From: Halovivax gelatinilyticus
GTDB lineage: Archaea > Halobacteriota > Halobacteria > Halobacteriales > Natrialbaceae
Length of the DNA: 64,000 nucleotides
Direction of reading: 5' to 3'
NCBI RefSeq assembly: GCF_024300625.1
Contig: NZ_CP101322.1
Coordinates: 3,113,992-3,177,991, forward strand
The notes beneath the pieces are model-generated. The model did no database searches. It was given only the letters and a program-made list of their open reading frames with translations, and was not told where the DNA came from. A program made the translations under genes and the position numbers. Positions within the stretch are counted from its first letter, which is position 1. Each line of letters begins with the position of its first letter. Shown one piece after another: positions 25,186 through 33,759 of the stretch.

Positions 25186-26451
25186 TCAGGCGAGAGCGCT
25201 TCCGACGCGAACGACCGCTCGTTCCCCGAACGCGGGGCCGACGAACTGTACGCCGACCGGGAGTCCATCTGCGGTACCGGCCGGGACGGAGATCGCCGGG
25301 AGGTCCGCGAGGTTTACCGGCACGGTGTTCGCGTCGGCGAGGTAGAGCGAGAGTGGATCGTCGAGTCCTTCGCCCCGTTCGAACGGAAACACTGGCATGG
25401 TGGGTGAGGCGAGCACGTCGACGTCTGAGAGCACCCGGTCGAAATCTTGCTTGATCCACGCGCGAGCGTCCTGTGCCTGTTTGTAGTACTTGTCGTGGTA
25501 TCCTGCAGAGAGCGCGTACGTGCCGAGGAGGATGCGTCGTTTGACCTCTTCGCCGAAGCCGTCCTCTCTGCTCTGGGCGAACGCGTCGTTCCAGTTTCCG
25601 TCCGAGTCGCTCGCGTGGCCGTATCGAACGCCGTCGTACCGGGCCAGGTTGGACGACGCTTCGGACGTAGCGATGACGTAGTAGGCTGCGACGGCTGATT
25701 CGACCGAGGGAAGGTCGACTTCGGTGTAACTCGCCCCGGCCGATTCGAGTTCGTCTAACGCGTTCCAGAACGTCTCCACGACGGCCCCGTCGGCGCCGTC
25801 GAGTAACTGGGTCGGGACGCCGATCGTCGTCCCGTCGACGTCGCCGTCGGCGGCCGAAGCGTAGGACTCCTCGTCTGGAGATTCGCGCGTCGTGGCGTCG
25901 CGTTCGTCGGGTCCGGCGATGACGTCGAGGAGTTCGGCGGCGTCCTCGACCGTGTTCGCGAACGGACCGATCTGTTCGAGACTGTTCGCGTAGGCGATAA
26001 GTCCGTACCGCGAGACGAGCCCGTAGGTCGGTTTGAGTCCGACGACGCCGCAGAACGCGGCCGGACAGCGGATCGATCCACCGGTGTCCGATCCCAGGGC
26101 GAGATCTGCCTCTCCGGCGGCGACTGCGGCGGCCGACCCGCCCGACGACCCTCCCGGAACGCGTCCGGGCGCCGCTGGATTGTCGGTCGGTCCGAAGTAC
26201 GACGTTTCCGTCGTCGTCCCCATTCCGAACTCGTCCATGTTGGTCTTTCCGACGATCGTCGCTCCCGCGTCGCGAACGCGGCTGACGACCGTGGCGTCGT
26301 ACGGCGGAACGTACGATTCGAGCATCCGAGAGGCGCAGGTCGTCCGTATTCCCTCCGTCGAGATGTTGTCCTTGATCGCGATCGTCAGTCCCGACAACGG
26401 CCCGTCGTCGGCGGGTTCAATTTCCGTTTCAGTGATGAATGCGTCGCTCAT
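25186..26451 (-). CDS. gatA: Asp-tRNA(Asn)/Glu-tRNA(Gln) amidotransferase subunit A
   Basis: GatA is the amidase subunit that frees ammonia from Gln or Asn for the transamidation of mischarged tRNA. The 421-residue protein has the catalytic Ser-cisSer-Lys triad: Lys in AIKDNISTEG, and Ser residues in PGGSSGGSAAAVAAG and GSDTGGSIRCPA. It is a little shorter than the bacterial form. gatC precedes it by five bases; gatB is not in the window. Archaea generally use GatDE for Gln-tRNA, so this complex most likely makes Asn-tRNA. Confidence 0.94.
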   Translation of the reverse strand: MSDAFITETEIEPADDGPLSGLTIAIKDNISTEGIRTTCASRMLESYVPPYDATVVSRVRDAGATIVGKTNMDEFGMGTTTETSYFGPTDNPAAPGRVPGGSSGGSAAAVAAGEADLALGSDTGGSIRCPAAFCGVVGLKPTYGLVSRYGLIAYANSLEQIGPFANTVEDAAELLDVIAGPDERDATTRESPDEESYASAADGDVDGTTIGVPTQLLDGADGAVVETFWNALDELESAGASYTEVDLPSVESAVAAYYVIATSEASSNLARYDGVRYGHASDSDGNWNDAFAQSREDGFGEEVKRRILLGTYALSAGYHDKYYKQAQDARAWIKQDFDRVLSDVDVLASPTMPVFPFERGEGLDDPLSLYLADANTVPVNLADLPAISVPAGTADGLPVGVQFVGPAFGERAVVRVGSALA

Positions 26452-26456
26452 GACTT

Positions 26457-26735
26457 TCAGGACACGTTGGGACCTTTGAACCGGCCGTCCTCGGTTTCTG
26501 GCGCGTTGGCGAAGATCTGGTCGGCGTTCAGCGTTTCTCGTGATTCGTCCGGTCTGAGCACGTTCGTAAGAGGCGCCTCCCGGTCTACCGACGGAACGTC
26601 GTCGAGAACGTCGAACGCCTCGACGATCTCGCTAAAATCGTCCGTAAATTGCGCGACCTCCTCGTCGGAGAGGTTCACTCGTGCCAGCTCTCCGACGTGG
26701 CGTACGTCGTCGGGGCTAACGGCGTCGTTGCTCAT
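26457..26735 (-). CDS. gatC: Asp-tRNA(Asn)/Glu-tRNA(Gln) amidotransferase subunit C
   Basis: GatC is the small subunit that wraps GatA and GatB and stabilises their contact. The 92-residue protein has the family N-terminal helices VRHVGELARVNLSDEEVAQFTDDFSEI, the linker FDVLDDVPSV, and the C-terminal peptide LRPDESRETLNADQIFANAPETEDG, which lies along GatA in known structures. It is the first gene of the gatC-gatA pair, five bases before gatA. Confidence 0.93.
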   Translation of the reverse strand: MSNDAVSPDDVRHVGELARVNLSDEEVAQFTDDFSEIVEAFDVLDDVPSVDREAPLTNVLRPDESRETLNADQIFANAPETEDGRFKGPNVS

Positions 26736-27120
26736 GTCGAATTCGACTCACCTGCCGGGAGTAAGCGTTTCGATACGCACGCTCGTCGCTTTCAACCGAC
26801 CGTAGCCACCCCTGGACCGCTCAGATGCGACGATTGCGGTACGGACGACGGAATAATTGGACGTTGACGGTACGAGACGAACATGTTCGCGCAGTTCCCA
26901 TTTGCTGGGAATCGTCTATGTGTCCAAACGAGTCGAACACTCTCGTCCAGGTGATGAGCGATACGTATCGGCGTAGGCGAAGAATATACCGCCGGCGGTC
27001 GAATGTTCGCTCGGGAACCGACCGATCGAACCTGCCGGTTCGGACGAACGAATGCGGCGACGTGAAGTCGACACCTTTTCAACGGCACCACTACGAGACA
27101 ATGCTAGTGAGGACGGCACA
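26736..27120 (+). other. Divergent intergenic region between gatC and the 4Fe-4S gene
   Basis: 385 bases with no convincing gene; the short frames here lack acidic composition. It must hold both divergent promoters. On the minus strand GCTTACTC is near the leaderless position for gatC. On the plus side an AT-rich GAATATACC near 26985 is about 130 nt from the 27121 start, so the respiratory operon may have a long leader. No clear repeat or hairpin was seen. Confidence 0.5.
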
Positions 27121-28809
27121 ATGAGTACGAACACTGAGGATGAATCGTTCCATCCGCTCGGCGAGGAGTGGGAATCCGAGCTCACGTCGATGCTCGACGA
27201 CACCGAGTACGACACCGATCTCGGTCTCGCCATGGCGGAAGACGCCCAGCGACTCGTCGCTGGTGAGTTGACGGAAGCCGAATTCCACGAGAAGTATCAC
27301 GACGATGTGATGGCGGAATTCGGCGAGGACGAGCGCCCGACGGCCGAAGCCTACGAGGAGGCACAGGAAGGAGGCGGACTCTTAGACGCGCTCGCGTCAC
27401 TGAAAGGCGACGACGAACAGAGCAGACGCGACGTCATGAAGAAGATGGGCGTCGGCGGTGCGTTCCTCGGAATGGGAGCACTGACGACCGCCGAAGACGG
27501 CGTCGGCGACGGCATCGTCCAGGCGAGCGAGGACGAGCGAGACGGTACCCAGTGGGGGATGACCATCGACCTCGAAGTCTGCGACGGCTGTCTCTCTTGC
27601 GTCCAGGCCTGTGGCGAGGAGAACAACCTGGACCAGGGGGTCAACTGGATGTACGTCCTCGCCTACGAGGACTCCAACGTCTCCGTTCCCGATGATCCAG
27701 ATGGACCACGCGATTATCCGTTCCTCGTCCGCCCGTGTCAACACTGCACCGACGCACCCTGTGAGAAGGTCTGTCCGACGACGGCCAGACACACCCGCTC
27801 GAAGGACGGCCTCGTCCTGACCGACTACGACGTCTGTATTGGCTGTCGGTACTGTCAGGTCGCCTGTCCGTACGGCGTTAACTACTTCCAGTGGGGCGAA
27901 CCCGACATCTCCGACCAGCAGATCGTCGATCAGATGAACGAGGAGATGGGAATGGACGTAGAGCGGGGCGAACCTGGCGACCACATCGTCGGCGATTACT
28001 CGGATTACGCCGACGGAGACGAACACCTCCGTCGGGTCGACAGTCGCGCCCCCCGCGGCGTGATGAGCAAGTGTACGTTCTGTCCGACCCGTCAGGACGG
28101 ATTCTCCGGCGACGAGATGGTCGGGACGACCGCCTGCCAGCAGGCCTGTCCGCCCGGTGCGATCCAGTTCGGCGACGTCAACGACCCGGCCAGCGATGCG
28201 AGCCTCTACGCCGAGTATCCGGCGCTCGGCCGCGCGATCGAGGACCTCTTCGGCCGAGCACGAATGGCTCCGACCCCGGAGGACGTCGAGGAAGGACTCG
28301 AAGAGATCGACGCGGACGAAGACGACGTCGACATGGATGTCATCGTCGAGGAGGCCGAGATCATGGACTACGAGGAACTCGCACTCGTGCGAGCGATCGT
28401 CGTCCTGACCGACGATCTGGAAATCGACGACTACGATCGACCGCGAGCGATGGCCGACGACATCGAAGCCGCCCGCGAACTCGTCGATGCACTCGAAGAC
28501 GCCGGCGTCGACTTCGAAGACGAGCGCGTTCGACGCGTTCTTCGAACGGGTGACGAGTCACCGGACGACGCTGAAGCCGTTCTCCAGGGATCCTACGGGA
28601 GCGCCGAATCGACGTTCAAGCTTCTCGAGGACATCGGCACGAATCCGAACGTGACGTACATCGGGAACGAACCCGGTCCGAGCGCAGAACAGGTTCCTGG
28701 CCCCGTCGCCTACGATTCCGTTACGTACGACCGCGCAGACGGTTCGGAACCGGCGCTCGTCGACAACCGGAAAGACGTGCTGGATGAAGAAACCGTGCGG
28801 GGGATCTAA
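27121..28809 (+). CDS. PsrB/DmsB-like 4Fe-4S protein with internal Tat motif
   Basis: A 562-residue electron-transfer subunit. A roughly 95-residue helical acidic domain comes first. A Tat-like motif SRRDVMKKMG at 101-110 and a hydrophobic stretch VGGAFLGMGALTTA follow. The PsrB-type ferredoxin core starts at about 145, with Cys154, 157, 160 and 164 in the first cluster motif, then CQHCTDAPCEKVCP, CIGCRYCQVACPYG, CTFCP and CQQACPPGAI, consistent with four [4Fe-4S] clusters. A roughly 130-residue acidic insertion precedes the usual ending FKLLEDIGTNPNVTYIG. The ATG at 27121 was chosen over a frame-extending start at 27052. It is the first gene of the operon with the NrfD gene. Confidence 0.87.
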   Translation: MSTNTEDESFHPLGEEWESELTSMLDDTEYDTDLGLAMAEDAQRLVAGELTEAEFHEKYHDDVMAEFGEDERPTAEAYEEAQEGGGLLDALASLKGDDEQSRRDVMKKMGVGGAFLGMGALTTAEDGVGDGIVQASEDERDGTQWGMTIDLEVCDGCLSCVQACGEENNLDQGVNWMYVLAYEDSNVSVPDDPDGPRDYPFLVRPCQHCTDAPCEKVCPTTARHTRSKDGLVLTDYDVCIGCRYCQVACPYGVNYFQWGEPDISDQQIVDQMNEEMGMDVERGEPGDHIVGDYSDYADGDEHLRRVDSRAPRGVMSKCTFCPTRQDGFSGDEMVGTTACQQACPPGAIQFGDVNDPASDASLYAEYPALGRAIEDLFGRARMAPTPEDVEEGLEEIDADEDDVDMDVIVEEAEIMDYEELALVRAIVVLTDDLEIDDYDRPRAMADDIEAARELVDALEDAGVDFEDERVRRVLRTGDESPDDAEAVLQGSYGSAESTFKLLEDIGTNPNVTYIGNEPGPSAEQVPGPVAYDSVTYDRADGSEPALVDNRKDVLDEETVRGI

Positions 28810-30158
28810 TGAGCACGAAAACGCCGACCGAGGACGACATCCTCCGACCGATCAAGAACACGACCTCGAAGTGGTTCGTGCTGTTCGGCATTGCTGGCCT
28901 CGCGTTCGGGCTCTTTCTGATCGGCTGGGCCTACCAGCTCATGTACGGTCTCGAAGTGACCGGCCTCTCCGACTGGGGATCCGGCGGCGGCGTCACTTGG
29001 GGACTGTACATCGGCGCCTTTATCTGGTGGGTCGGGATCGCCCACGGCGGCATTATCCTCTCAGCGGCGGTTCGACTTCTCGGCATGGAGCGCTACATGC
29101 CCGTTGCCCGGATGGCCGAACTGCTGACGATCGGTGGACTGTCTGCGGCCGGATTCTACATCATCGTCCACATGGGCCGACCGGACCGGATGGTGACGAG
29201 CGTCCTCGGACACTATCACATCACCGTCCACAACTCGCCACTCGTGTGGGACGTGACGGTCATTACGGCTTACTTCGTCCTGACGGCGACCTACCTCGGT
29301 CTGACGCTGCGCTACGACATCTCGCGCATGCGCGAAGACCTTCCGAGTCACTTCTCACCGGTGTACTCGGCGCTGACGTACGGCTACACCGAAGAAGAAG
29401 ACGAGGTCATTGAACGGATGGTCTGGTGGGTCGCCGCCGCGATCATCATCATGGCTCCGCTCTTGCTTCACGGCGGTGTGATCCCGTGGCTGTTCGCACT
29501 GCTGCCGACCTATCCGGCCTGGTTCGGAGGCATTCAGGGGCCGGTGTTCCTCTCGATCGCGCTTACATCCGCGATCAGTGGGGTCATCATCATCTCCGCG
29601 GCGTTCACGCGCGCGTACAACTGGGACCACATCATCACTGAAGACGTCTTCCGCGGCCTGCTACTCTGGCTCGGATTCTTCTGTCTGATGTTCGTCTGGT
29701 TCCAGCTCCAGCGGATCATCACCGGATCGTTCTTCGCCGGTATCTCTGGCACGTACGCGACACAGGCGATGCTCAGCTCGGTCATCTACGTCGGCGCGCT
29801 CGCCGCCGTCATGGCCGTGCTGATCTTCATCTTCGCCCAGGCGTTGCGTCCGTCGCTCTTTACGAAGACCCGTGCGCTCGTCGCTGCGGTCTTTGTACTG
29901 GGGGCGACACTGTTCGAGAAGACGTTCTTCGTCGTCGAGGGATTCCAGACGGTGGAGTTCTCCATCTACGAGGGTGTCCCCGGGCCCTACTTCCCGAGCC
30001 TGATCGAGATGTCCTCGGTCCTGGGAACGATCGGAATGGTTACCATCATCTTCCTGCTCGTCTCGAAGGTCGTCCCCGTGGTCGAACTCCACGCCGTAGA
30101 GCACCTACAGGAGGGACACGAACCGGAACAGGAAGCTCCACAGGAGGTTGAAGCATGA
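28809..30158 (+). CDS. NrfD/PsrC-family membrane quinone oxidoreductase subunit
   Basis: A 449-residue integral membrane protein with about ten helices, of the NrfD/PsrC family that exchanges electrons between menaquinone and an Fe-S partner. The first helices carry WGLYIGAFIWWVGIAHGGI, a family-typical quinone-site region, and HMGRPDRM lies in the next loop. The C-terminal tail is acidic and cytoplasmic. Its start overlaps the Fe-S gene stop by one base, and its stop overlaps the next small membrane gene (ATGA), so all three are translated together. Similar subunits occur in alternative complex III and in DMSO or polysulfide reductases; no catalytic subunit is adjacent. Confidence 0.88.
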   Translation: MSTKTPTEDDILRPIKNTTSKWFVLFGIAGLAFGLFLIGWAYQLMYGLEVTGLSDWGSGGGVTWGLYIGAFIWWVGIAHGGIILSAAVRLLGMERYMPVARMAELLTIGGLSAAGFYIIVHMGRPDRMVTSVLGHYHITVHNSPLVWDVTVITAYFVLTATYLGLTLRYDISRMREDLPSHFSPVYSALTYGYTEEEDEVIERMVWWVAAAIIIMAPLLLHGGVIPWLFALLPTYPAWFGGIQGPVFLSIALTSAISGVIIISAAFTRAYNWDHIITEDVFRGLLLWLGFFCLMFVWFQLQRIITGSFFAGISGTYATQAMLSSVIYVGALAAVMAVLIFIFAQALRPSLFTKTRALVAAVFVLGATLFEKTFFVVEGFQTVEFSIYEGVPGPYFPSLIEMSSVLGTIGMVTIIFLLVSKVVPVVELHAVEHLQEGHEPEQEAPQEVEA

Positions 30159-30478
30159 ATTTCACGGCAACCGCACTCGATCTGAGCACGGCCGCACTCG
30201 CGAACCTACCGCTGTATCACGGCTACTCGGGAAGCGACATCACCGGGTTTCCCGGCCCTGGCAGCTGGCTCATCTTCGGCGTCGTCCTGATGCCGGTGTA
30301 CGTGATGACCGTCGCCTGGTTCGTCGGCAAACCGAGCCAGCCCAAGACCGGTCTACTCGGCGTCGTCTACCTCGTCGGTATCACGGCACAGATGTGGATC
30401 GGGATGTTCCTGTTGACCGTCCTCATCGGCATCGTCTTCTACGGCGGTGCACCCGAACCGATTCCCTGGCCGTTCTGA
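30155..30478 (+). CDS. Small two-span membrane subunit of the NrfD module
   Basis: A 107-residue protein with two clear hydrophobic helices: about 35-56 (PGSWLIFGVVLMPVYVMTVAW) and about 67-95 (TGLLGVVYLVGITAQMWIGMFLLTV). The segment GKPSQPKTG lies between them. No cofactor ligands are visible except scattered His/Tyr in the N-terminus. Its ATGA overlap with the NrfD gene suggests a structural subunit of the same membrane complex. I do not recognise the family. Confidence 0.7.
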   Translation: MNFTATALDLSTAALANLPLYHGYSGSDITGFPGPGSWLIFGVVLMPVYVMTVAWFVGKPSQPKTGLLGVVYLVGITAQMWIGMFLLTVLIGIVFYGGAPEPIPWPF

Positions 30479-30511
30479 CCGGGTTGTCGGTTCGGGCGGT
30501 TTGCGGACTCG

Positions 30512-30517
30512 TTTTTT
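30512..30517 (+). terminator. Poly-T terminator-like run after the NrfD operon
   Basis: A run of six T residues 34 nt after the last stop of the Fe-S/NrfD operon, in GC-rich DNA. Archaeal termination often needs only a T-run, so this is a plausible end point. Confidence 0.4.
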
Positions 30518-30691
30518 GCCGGTGTCACTATCGCTTCGGTATGCGAACAGGTGATCGCAACGTGGCGATAGCGGCCTATCTCGCGTTAATCTGTGGATTC
30601 ACCGATTTCACACCGCGCTACCGGTGTGTGCTGACGCCATTAGCAAACATACAAGAGTCGTCCTCGGCTAGTTCCACCACGACTTCGAACT

Positions 30692-31804
30692 ATGAGCCAG
30701 ACATCAGACGACGTATACGATGCCCTCCGAGCCATCGAGGATCCGGAACTCGGAGACGACATCGTTTCACTCGGCCTCGTCAACGACGTGTCGGTCGAGG
30801 ACGACACCGCGACCGTCTCAGTCGCACTGAATACACCCTTCGCGCCGTCGGAACTCGACCTGGGTACAGAAATTAGAGACGCAATCGACGAACTCGGGCT
30901 CGAACCCGACTTACGCGCCCGCGTTAGTGCAGACATTGGGTTCGATAACGAACTCCTCCCGCGGGTGAAAAACGTGATCGCCGTCTCGTCCGGGAAGGGC
31001 GGCGTCGGAAAGACGACCGTCGCCGCCAATCTGGCGGCGGGATTAGAGAAGATGGGCGCGATGGTCGGCCTACTCGATGCTGATATTCACGGTCCGAACG
31101 TGCCGCGAATCCTCCCGGTCGAGAGCGACCCCGGCGTCACGCCTGACGATAATCTGGTGCCGCCACGTTCGGATGGCGTCCGCGTCATTAGCACCGGATT
31201 TCTCTTAGAAGACGACGACGATCCGGCCATGCTGCGCGGTCCGATGGTCAACAAATTCATGATGAAGTTCTTCGAGGGCGTCGAGTGGGGCCGACTCGAC
31301 TACCTCGTCGTCGACCTGCCGCCGGGGACGGGAGACGCGACGTTGAACCTCTTACAGGCGATGCCCGTCACCGGCACCGTCATCGTCACCACGCCACAGG
31401 ACATGGCGCTCGACGACACGCGAAAGGGGATCGGCATGTACCGCGAACACAATACGCCGGTCCTTGGCGTCGTCGAGAACATGAGCACGTTCGTCTGTCC
31501 GAGTTGTGGCGACGAACACCGCCTCCTGGGCGACGAGTCCGCCATCGAAGCGACGCTCGAAGACTTTTCGGTCCCGCTGGTCGGTTCGTTACCGATGCAC
31601 CCTGACTTCGGAACCGACGGCTCGGACGGCGCGGTCGTCAAGGACGAAGCGAGCCCGATATCCGGGCAGGTCGAGGCCATCGTCGAGGCGATCGCAGATC
31701 GAATCAGCGTCGTCAACCGAACGAAAGTGGCGAAACACCGCTCGGATGACGACGCGGACGAGGCAAAATCACCGATCAAGAGCGAGTACGACGTGTTCGA
31801 CTGA
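30692..31804 (+). CDS. Mrp/NBP35-type iron-sulfur cluster carrier ATPase (ApbC)
   Basis: A 370-residue protein that carries and delivers [4Fe-4S] clusters in the cytoplasm. Residues 1-85 are a MIP18/PaaD-like (DUF59) domain, followed by the ParA/MinD-type ATPase with the deviant Walker A motif SSGKGGVGKTT, the Mrp motifs LLDADIHGPN and VDLPPGTGD, and the Cys pair CPSC near residue 269, which binds a bridging cluster in dimers. The acidic C-terminal tail is haloarchaeal. It is adjacent to an Fe-S-rich respiratory operon. Confidence in the family is high; the client proteins are not known. Confidence 0.93.
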   Translation: MSQTSDDVYDALRAIEDPELGDDIVSLGLVNDVSVEDDTATVSVALNTPFAPSELDLGTEIRDAIDELGLEPDLRARVSADIGFDNELLPRVKNVIAVSSGKGGVGKTTVAANLAAGLEKMGAMVGLLDADIHGPNVPRILPVESDPGVTPDDNLVPPRSDGVRVISTGFLLEDDDDPAMLRGPMVNKFMMKFFEGVEWGRLDYLVVDLPPGTGDATLNLLQAMPVTGTVIVTTPQDMALDDTRKGIGMYREHNTPVLGVVENMSTFVCPSCGDEHRLLGDESAIEATLEDFSVPLVGSLPMHPDFGTDGSDGAVVKDEASPISGQVEAIVEAIADRISVVNRTKVAKHRSDDDADEAKSPIKSEYDVFD

Positions 31805-31817
31805 GCGATCGAGCCCG

Positions 31818-32993
31818 TCAGCCACCGGGATAATCGGTACGTTTTGTCGACTCCCTCTCTTCGAGACGCGACTCGACGTACAACCGAACGTGATCGTCCA
31901 TCCGGCGCTTGTAGCCGGCACGGCGGGCGAGTCGATCGAGTTCGCGAGAAACCAGACTGCCGTACTGGAGCGCCTTCTTCTCTCTCGTTGAAATCGAATC
32001 GGGAAGGTGAACACTCGCAACCTGCCGAAGCGTTATCTTTCGTGCCGACGCCGAGACGAGGTGTTCCGGTCCCAGACGGAGTGCGTCTGCGATCAGGTCG
32101 TCGTGAAGATACGGAAACACCGGTGTTACACCGGCAGCTTCGACCGCCAGGATATCACGCGGCAGCTGGTCCGAGACCGTCTTCAGTTGTTCTGTGACGG
32201 CTCCACGAACCGAGTTCGCTTCGACTCGGTGATCCAGCCTGGCGATCTTTTCATACCCGCCAAAGAGTTCGTCCGCCCCTTGGCCGAATACCAGTCGATC
32301 GATCCCGTCGCGCGCGGCCGCTTCGGCGACCAGGTAGACCGACGTTCCGATCGCGACGTCCATCGCGTTCGTCCGACCGGTAGCGTGCGCGACGCGTGGA
32401 ATCGCCCGTTCGACCTCATCGATCGTGAGTTCACGAACGCGGAGGTCATCGGTTCGGCTCATCGCCGCGGCCGCCGATCTCGCCGCTTCGAGGTCGTGTC
32501 CGTCGGGAAAGCCGACGGTGTAAAGCGGGACGTCGAGCATCGATGCGAGCAGGGCCGAGTCGACTCCGCCGGAGAATGCAACGGCCGTTCGGTCGGTTTC
32601 TACGTCTCCGAGGATTCGACGAATCGTCGCGTCGATATTCGAGCAGATCGACGCGTGATCTGACGCCGGTTCCGGAGCTGGAAGATCCCAGACCGACGTC
32701 GGGTTCGACGGGTCACCGACGCAGCCGGGTGGATAGGTGACGGGATCGACGAGCGTCGTCGGCGAGTGACTCCAGTCGTCGAATTCGATAGCGGTGTTCG
32801 ATTCGTCCGTCTCGATCAGCTCTCGTTCGACGTACAGCGGGACGCGACCGAGCACGTCGCGAACGAGCCTGCCGTCGATCGATCCGGCGAATCCCGCCAC
32901 ACCTGGCAACGGATCGCGCCGTTCGATCGCGTTTCGGACGAGGGCAGTCGAGTCGGCGGTCCAGCCGAACGAGAGCGCGTTTCGAGCCGTCAT
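31818..32993 (-). CDS. Asparagine-synthetase-like ATP-pyrophosphatase without glutaminase Cys
   Basis: A 391-residue protein with the C-terminal asparagine synthase domain: PP-loop SGGVDSALLA at 141-150, LVFGQGADELFGGYEK, and AVEAAGVTPVFPYLHDDL. The N-terminal 110 residues keep only traces of the class II glutaminase (VAGFAGSIDGRLVRD), and the essential Cys2 is absent (it starts MTARN), so it cannot use glutamine directly. It may amidate with free ammonia, or adenylate another carboxylate. Its start shares one base with the PHP gene stop, so they form an operon. Substrate is not assigned. Confidence 0.82.
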   Translation of the reverse strand: MTARNALSFGWTADSTALVRNAIERRDPLPGVAGFAGSIDGRLVRDVLGRVPLYVERELIETDESNTAIEFDDWSHSPTTLVDPVTYPPGCVGDPSNPTSVWDLPAPEPASDHASICSNIDATIRRILGDVETDRTAVAFSGGVDSALLASMLDVPLYTVGFPDGHDLEAARSAAAAMSRTDDLRVRELTIDEVERAIPRVAHATGRTNAMDVAIGTSVYLVAEAAARDGIDRLVFGQGADELFGGYEKIARLDHRVEANSVRGAVTEQLKTVSDQLPRDILAVEAAGVTPVFPYLHDDLIADALRLGPEHLVSASARKITLRQVASVHLPDSISTREKKALQYGSLVSRELDRLARRAGYKRRMDDHVRLYVESRLEERESTKRTDYPGG

Positions 32994-33676
32994 TAGAACA
33001 TTCCACCGAGACTGTTGACGACGCGTCGTTTGACGCCGCCGGCGGCTTGTCGGAAGCTGATGTGCCAGGGGGTTCGTTTTCCGTCGACCGTCGTCTGTCC
33101 GGCCGCGATCGCCTCGACGATCGCCTCGACGCTACGCTCTTCGGAGTGTACGTGTGTGACGGCCTGGCCGACCATTTCGCTGATGTGTGCGTCGCTGCCG
33201 GCCGTCATCGGTATGCCGTGAGAGTCGGCGAACTTCCTGGCCTGGCGGTTCGATCGGCCGGTGAGCAAACGGGAGTTGTAGACTTCGATCGCGTCGGCGG
33301 CGGCGAGTTCGGTTCGAGTGATTCTGGCCATGACGCCGTGTCGCGACTCCTGGAACGGGTGCGGTACGATCGCGATCCCGCCCCGCTCGCGAATCCCGTT
33401 TAGGGTTTCGGCAAACGAGAGCCCCGGGGGAACGGCCTCTTCGATGCCGATTCCGAGCACGTGGCCGGCCTTGCTCGAAATTTCGACTCCCGGGATGGCG
33501 AGTAGATCGTACGACGGCGCCCGTTCGACGGCTTCCAGACTCGCCTCGATCTCGTCGTGGTCGGTGATGGCGATGGCGTCGAGACCGACGGCCTGGGCCT
33601 GTTCTAACACGAGGTCCACCGGGTCGCGTCCGTCGTACGATCGGGACGTGTGGGTGTGAAGTTCCACCGTCTGCAC
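32993..33676 (-). CDS. PHP-domain metal-dependent phosphoesterase
   Basis: A 227-residue PHP-superfamily hydrolase. Metal-binding motifs are ELHTHTSRSYDG at the N-terminus, ITDHDEI, the Glu in PGVEISS, VPHPF and SDAHISE, so the trinuclear site looks complete. Relatives cleave phosphoesters such as RNA cap or nucleotide 3',5'-bisphosphates, or histidinol phosphate. The GTG at 33676 was chosen because it places the first metal motif at the N-terminus as in the family; the frame extends upstream to a TTG. It is transcribed before and overlaps the asparagine-synthetase-like gene by one base. Confidence 0.82.
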   Translation of the reverse strand: MQTVELHTHTSRSYDGRDPVDLVLEQAQAVGLDAIAITDHDEIEASLEAVERAPSYDLLAIPGVEISSKAGHVLGIGIEEAVPPGLSFAETLNGIRERGGIAIVPHPFQESRHGVMARITRTELAAADAIEVYNSRLLTGRSNRQARKFADSHGIPMTAGSDAHISEMVGQAVTHVHSEERSVEAIVEAIAAGQTTVDGKRTPWHISFRQAAGGVKRRVVNSLGGMF

Positions 33677-33759
33677 GTACGTTCGTTTCTCGTGGCCGAG
33701 CAAAAGGGACTCGGTCGGTCGCAATACTGTTTCGGTGACCGATCCCGTTGGTCGTTCGA

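Noticed and set aside
6855-26735. Link between tRNA-Gln and gatCA as a Gln-tRNA amidation unit
   Set aside because: The genes are 18 kb apart and archaea use GatDE for Gln-tRNA; the proximity carries no information.
26792-27091. A 99-codon minus-strand frame upstream of gatC
   Set aside because: Composition is basic and irregular, there is no recognisable domain, and it would sit on the promoter region of two divergent operons.
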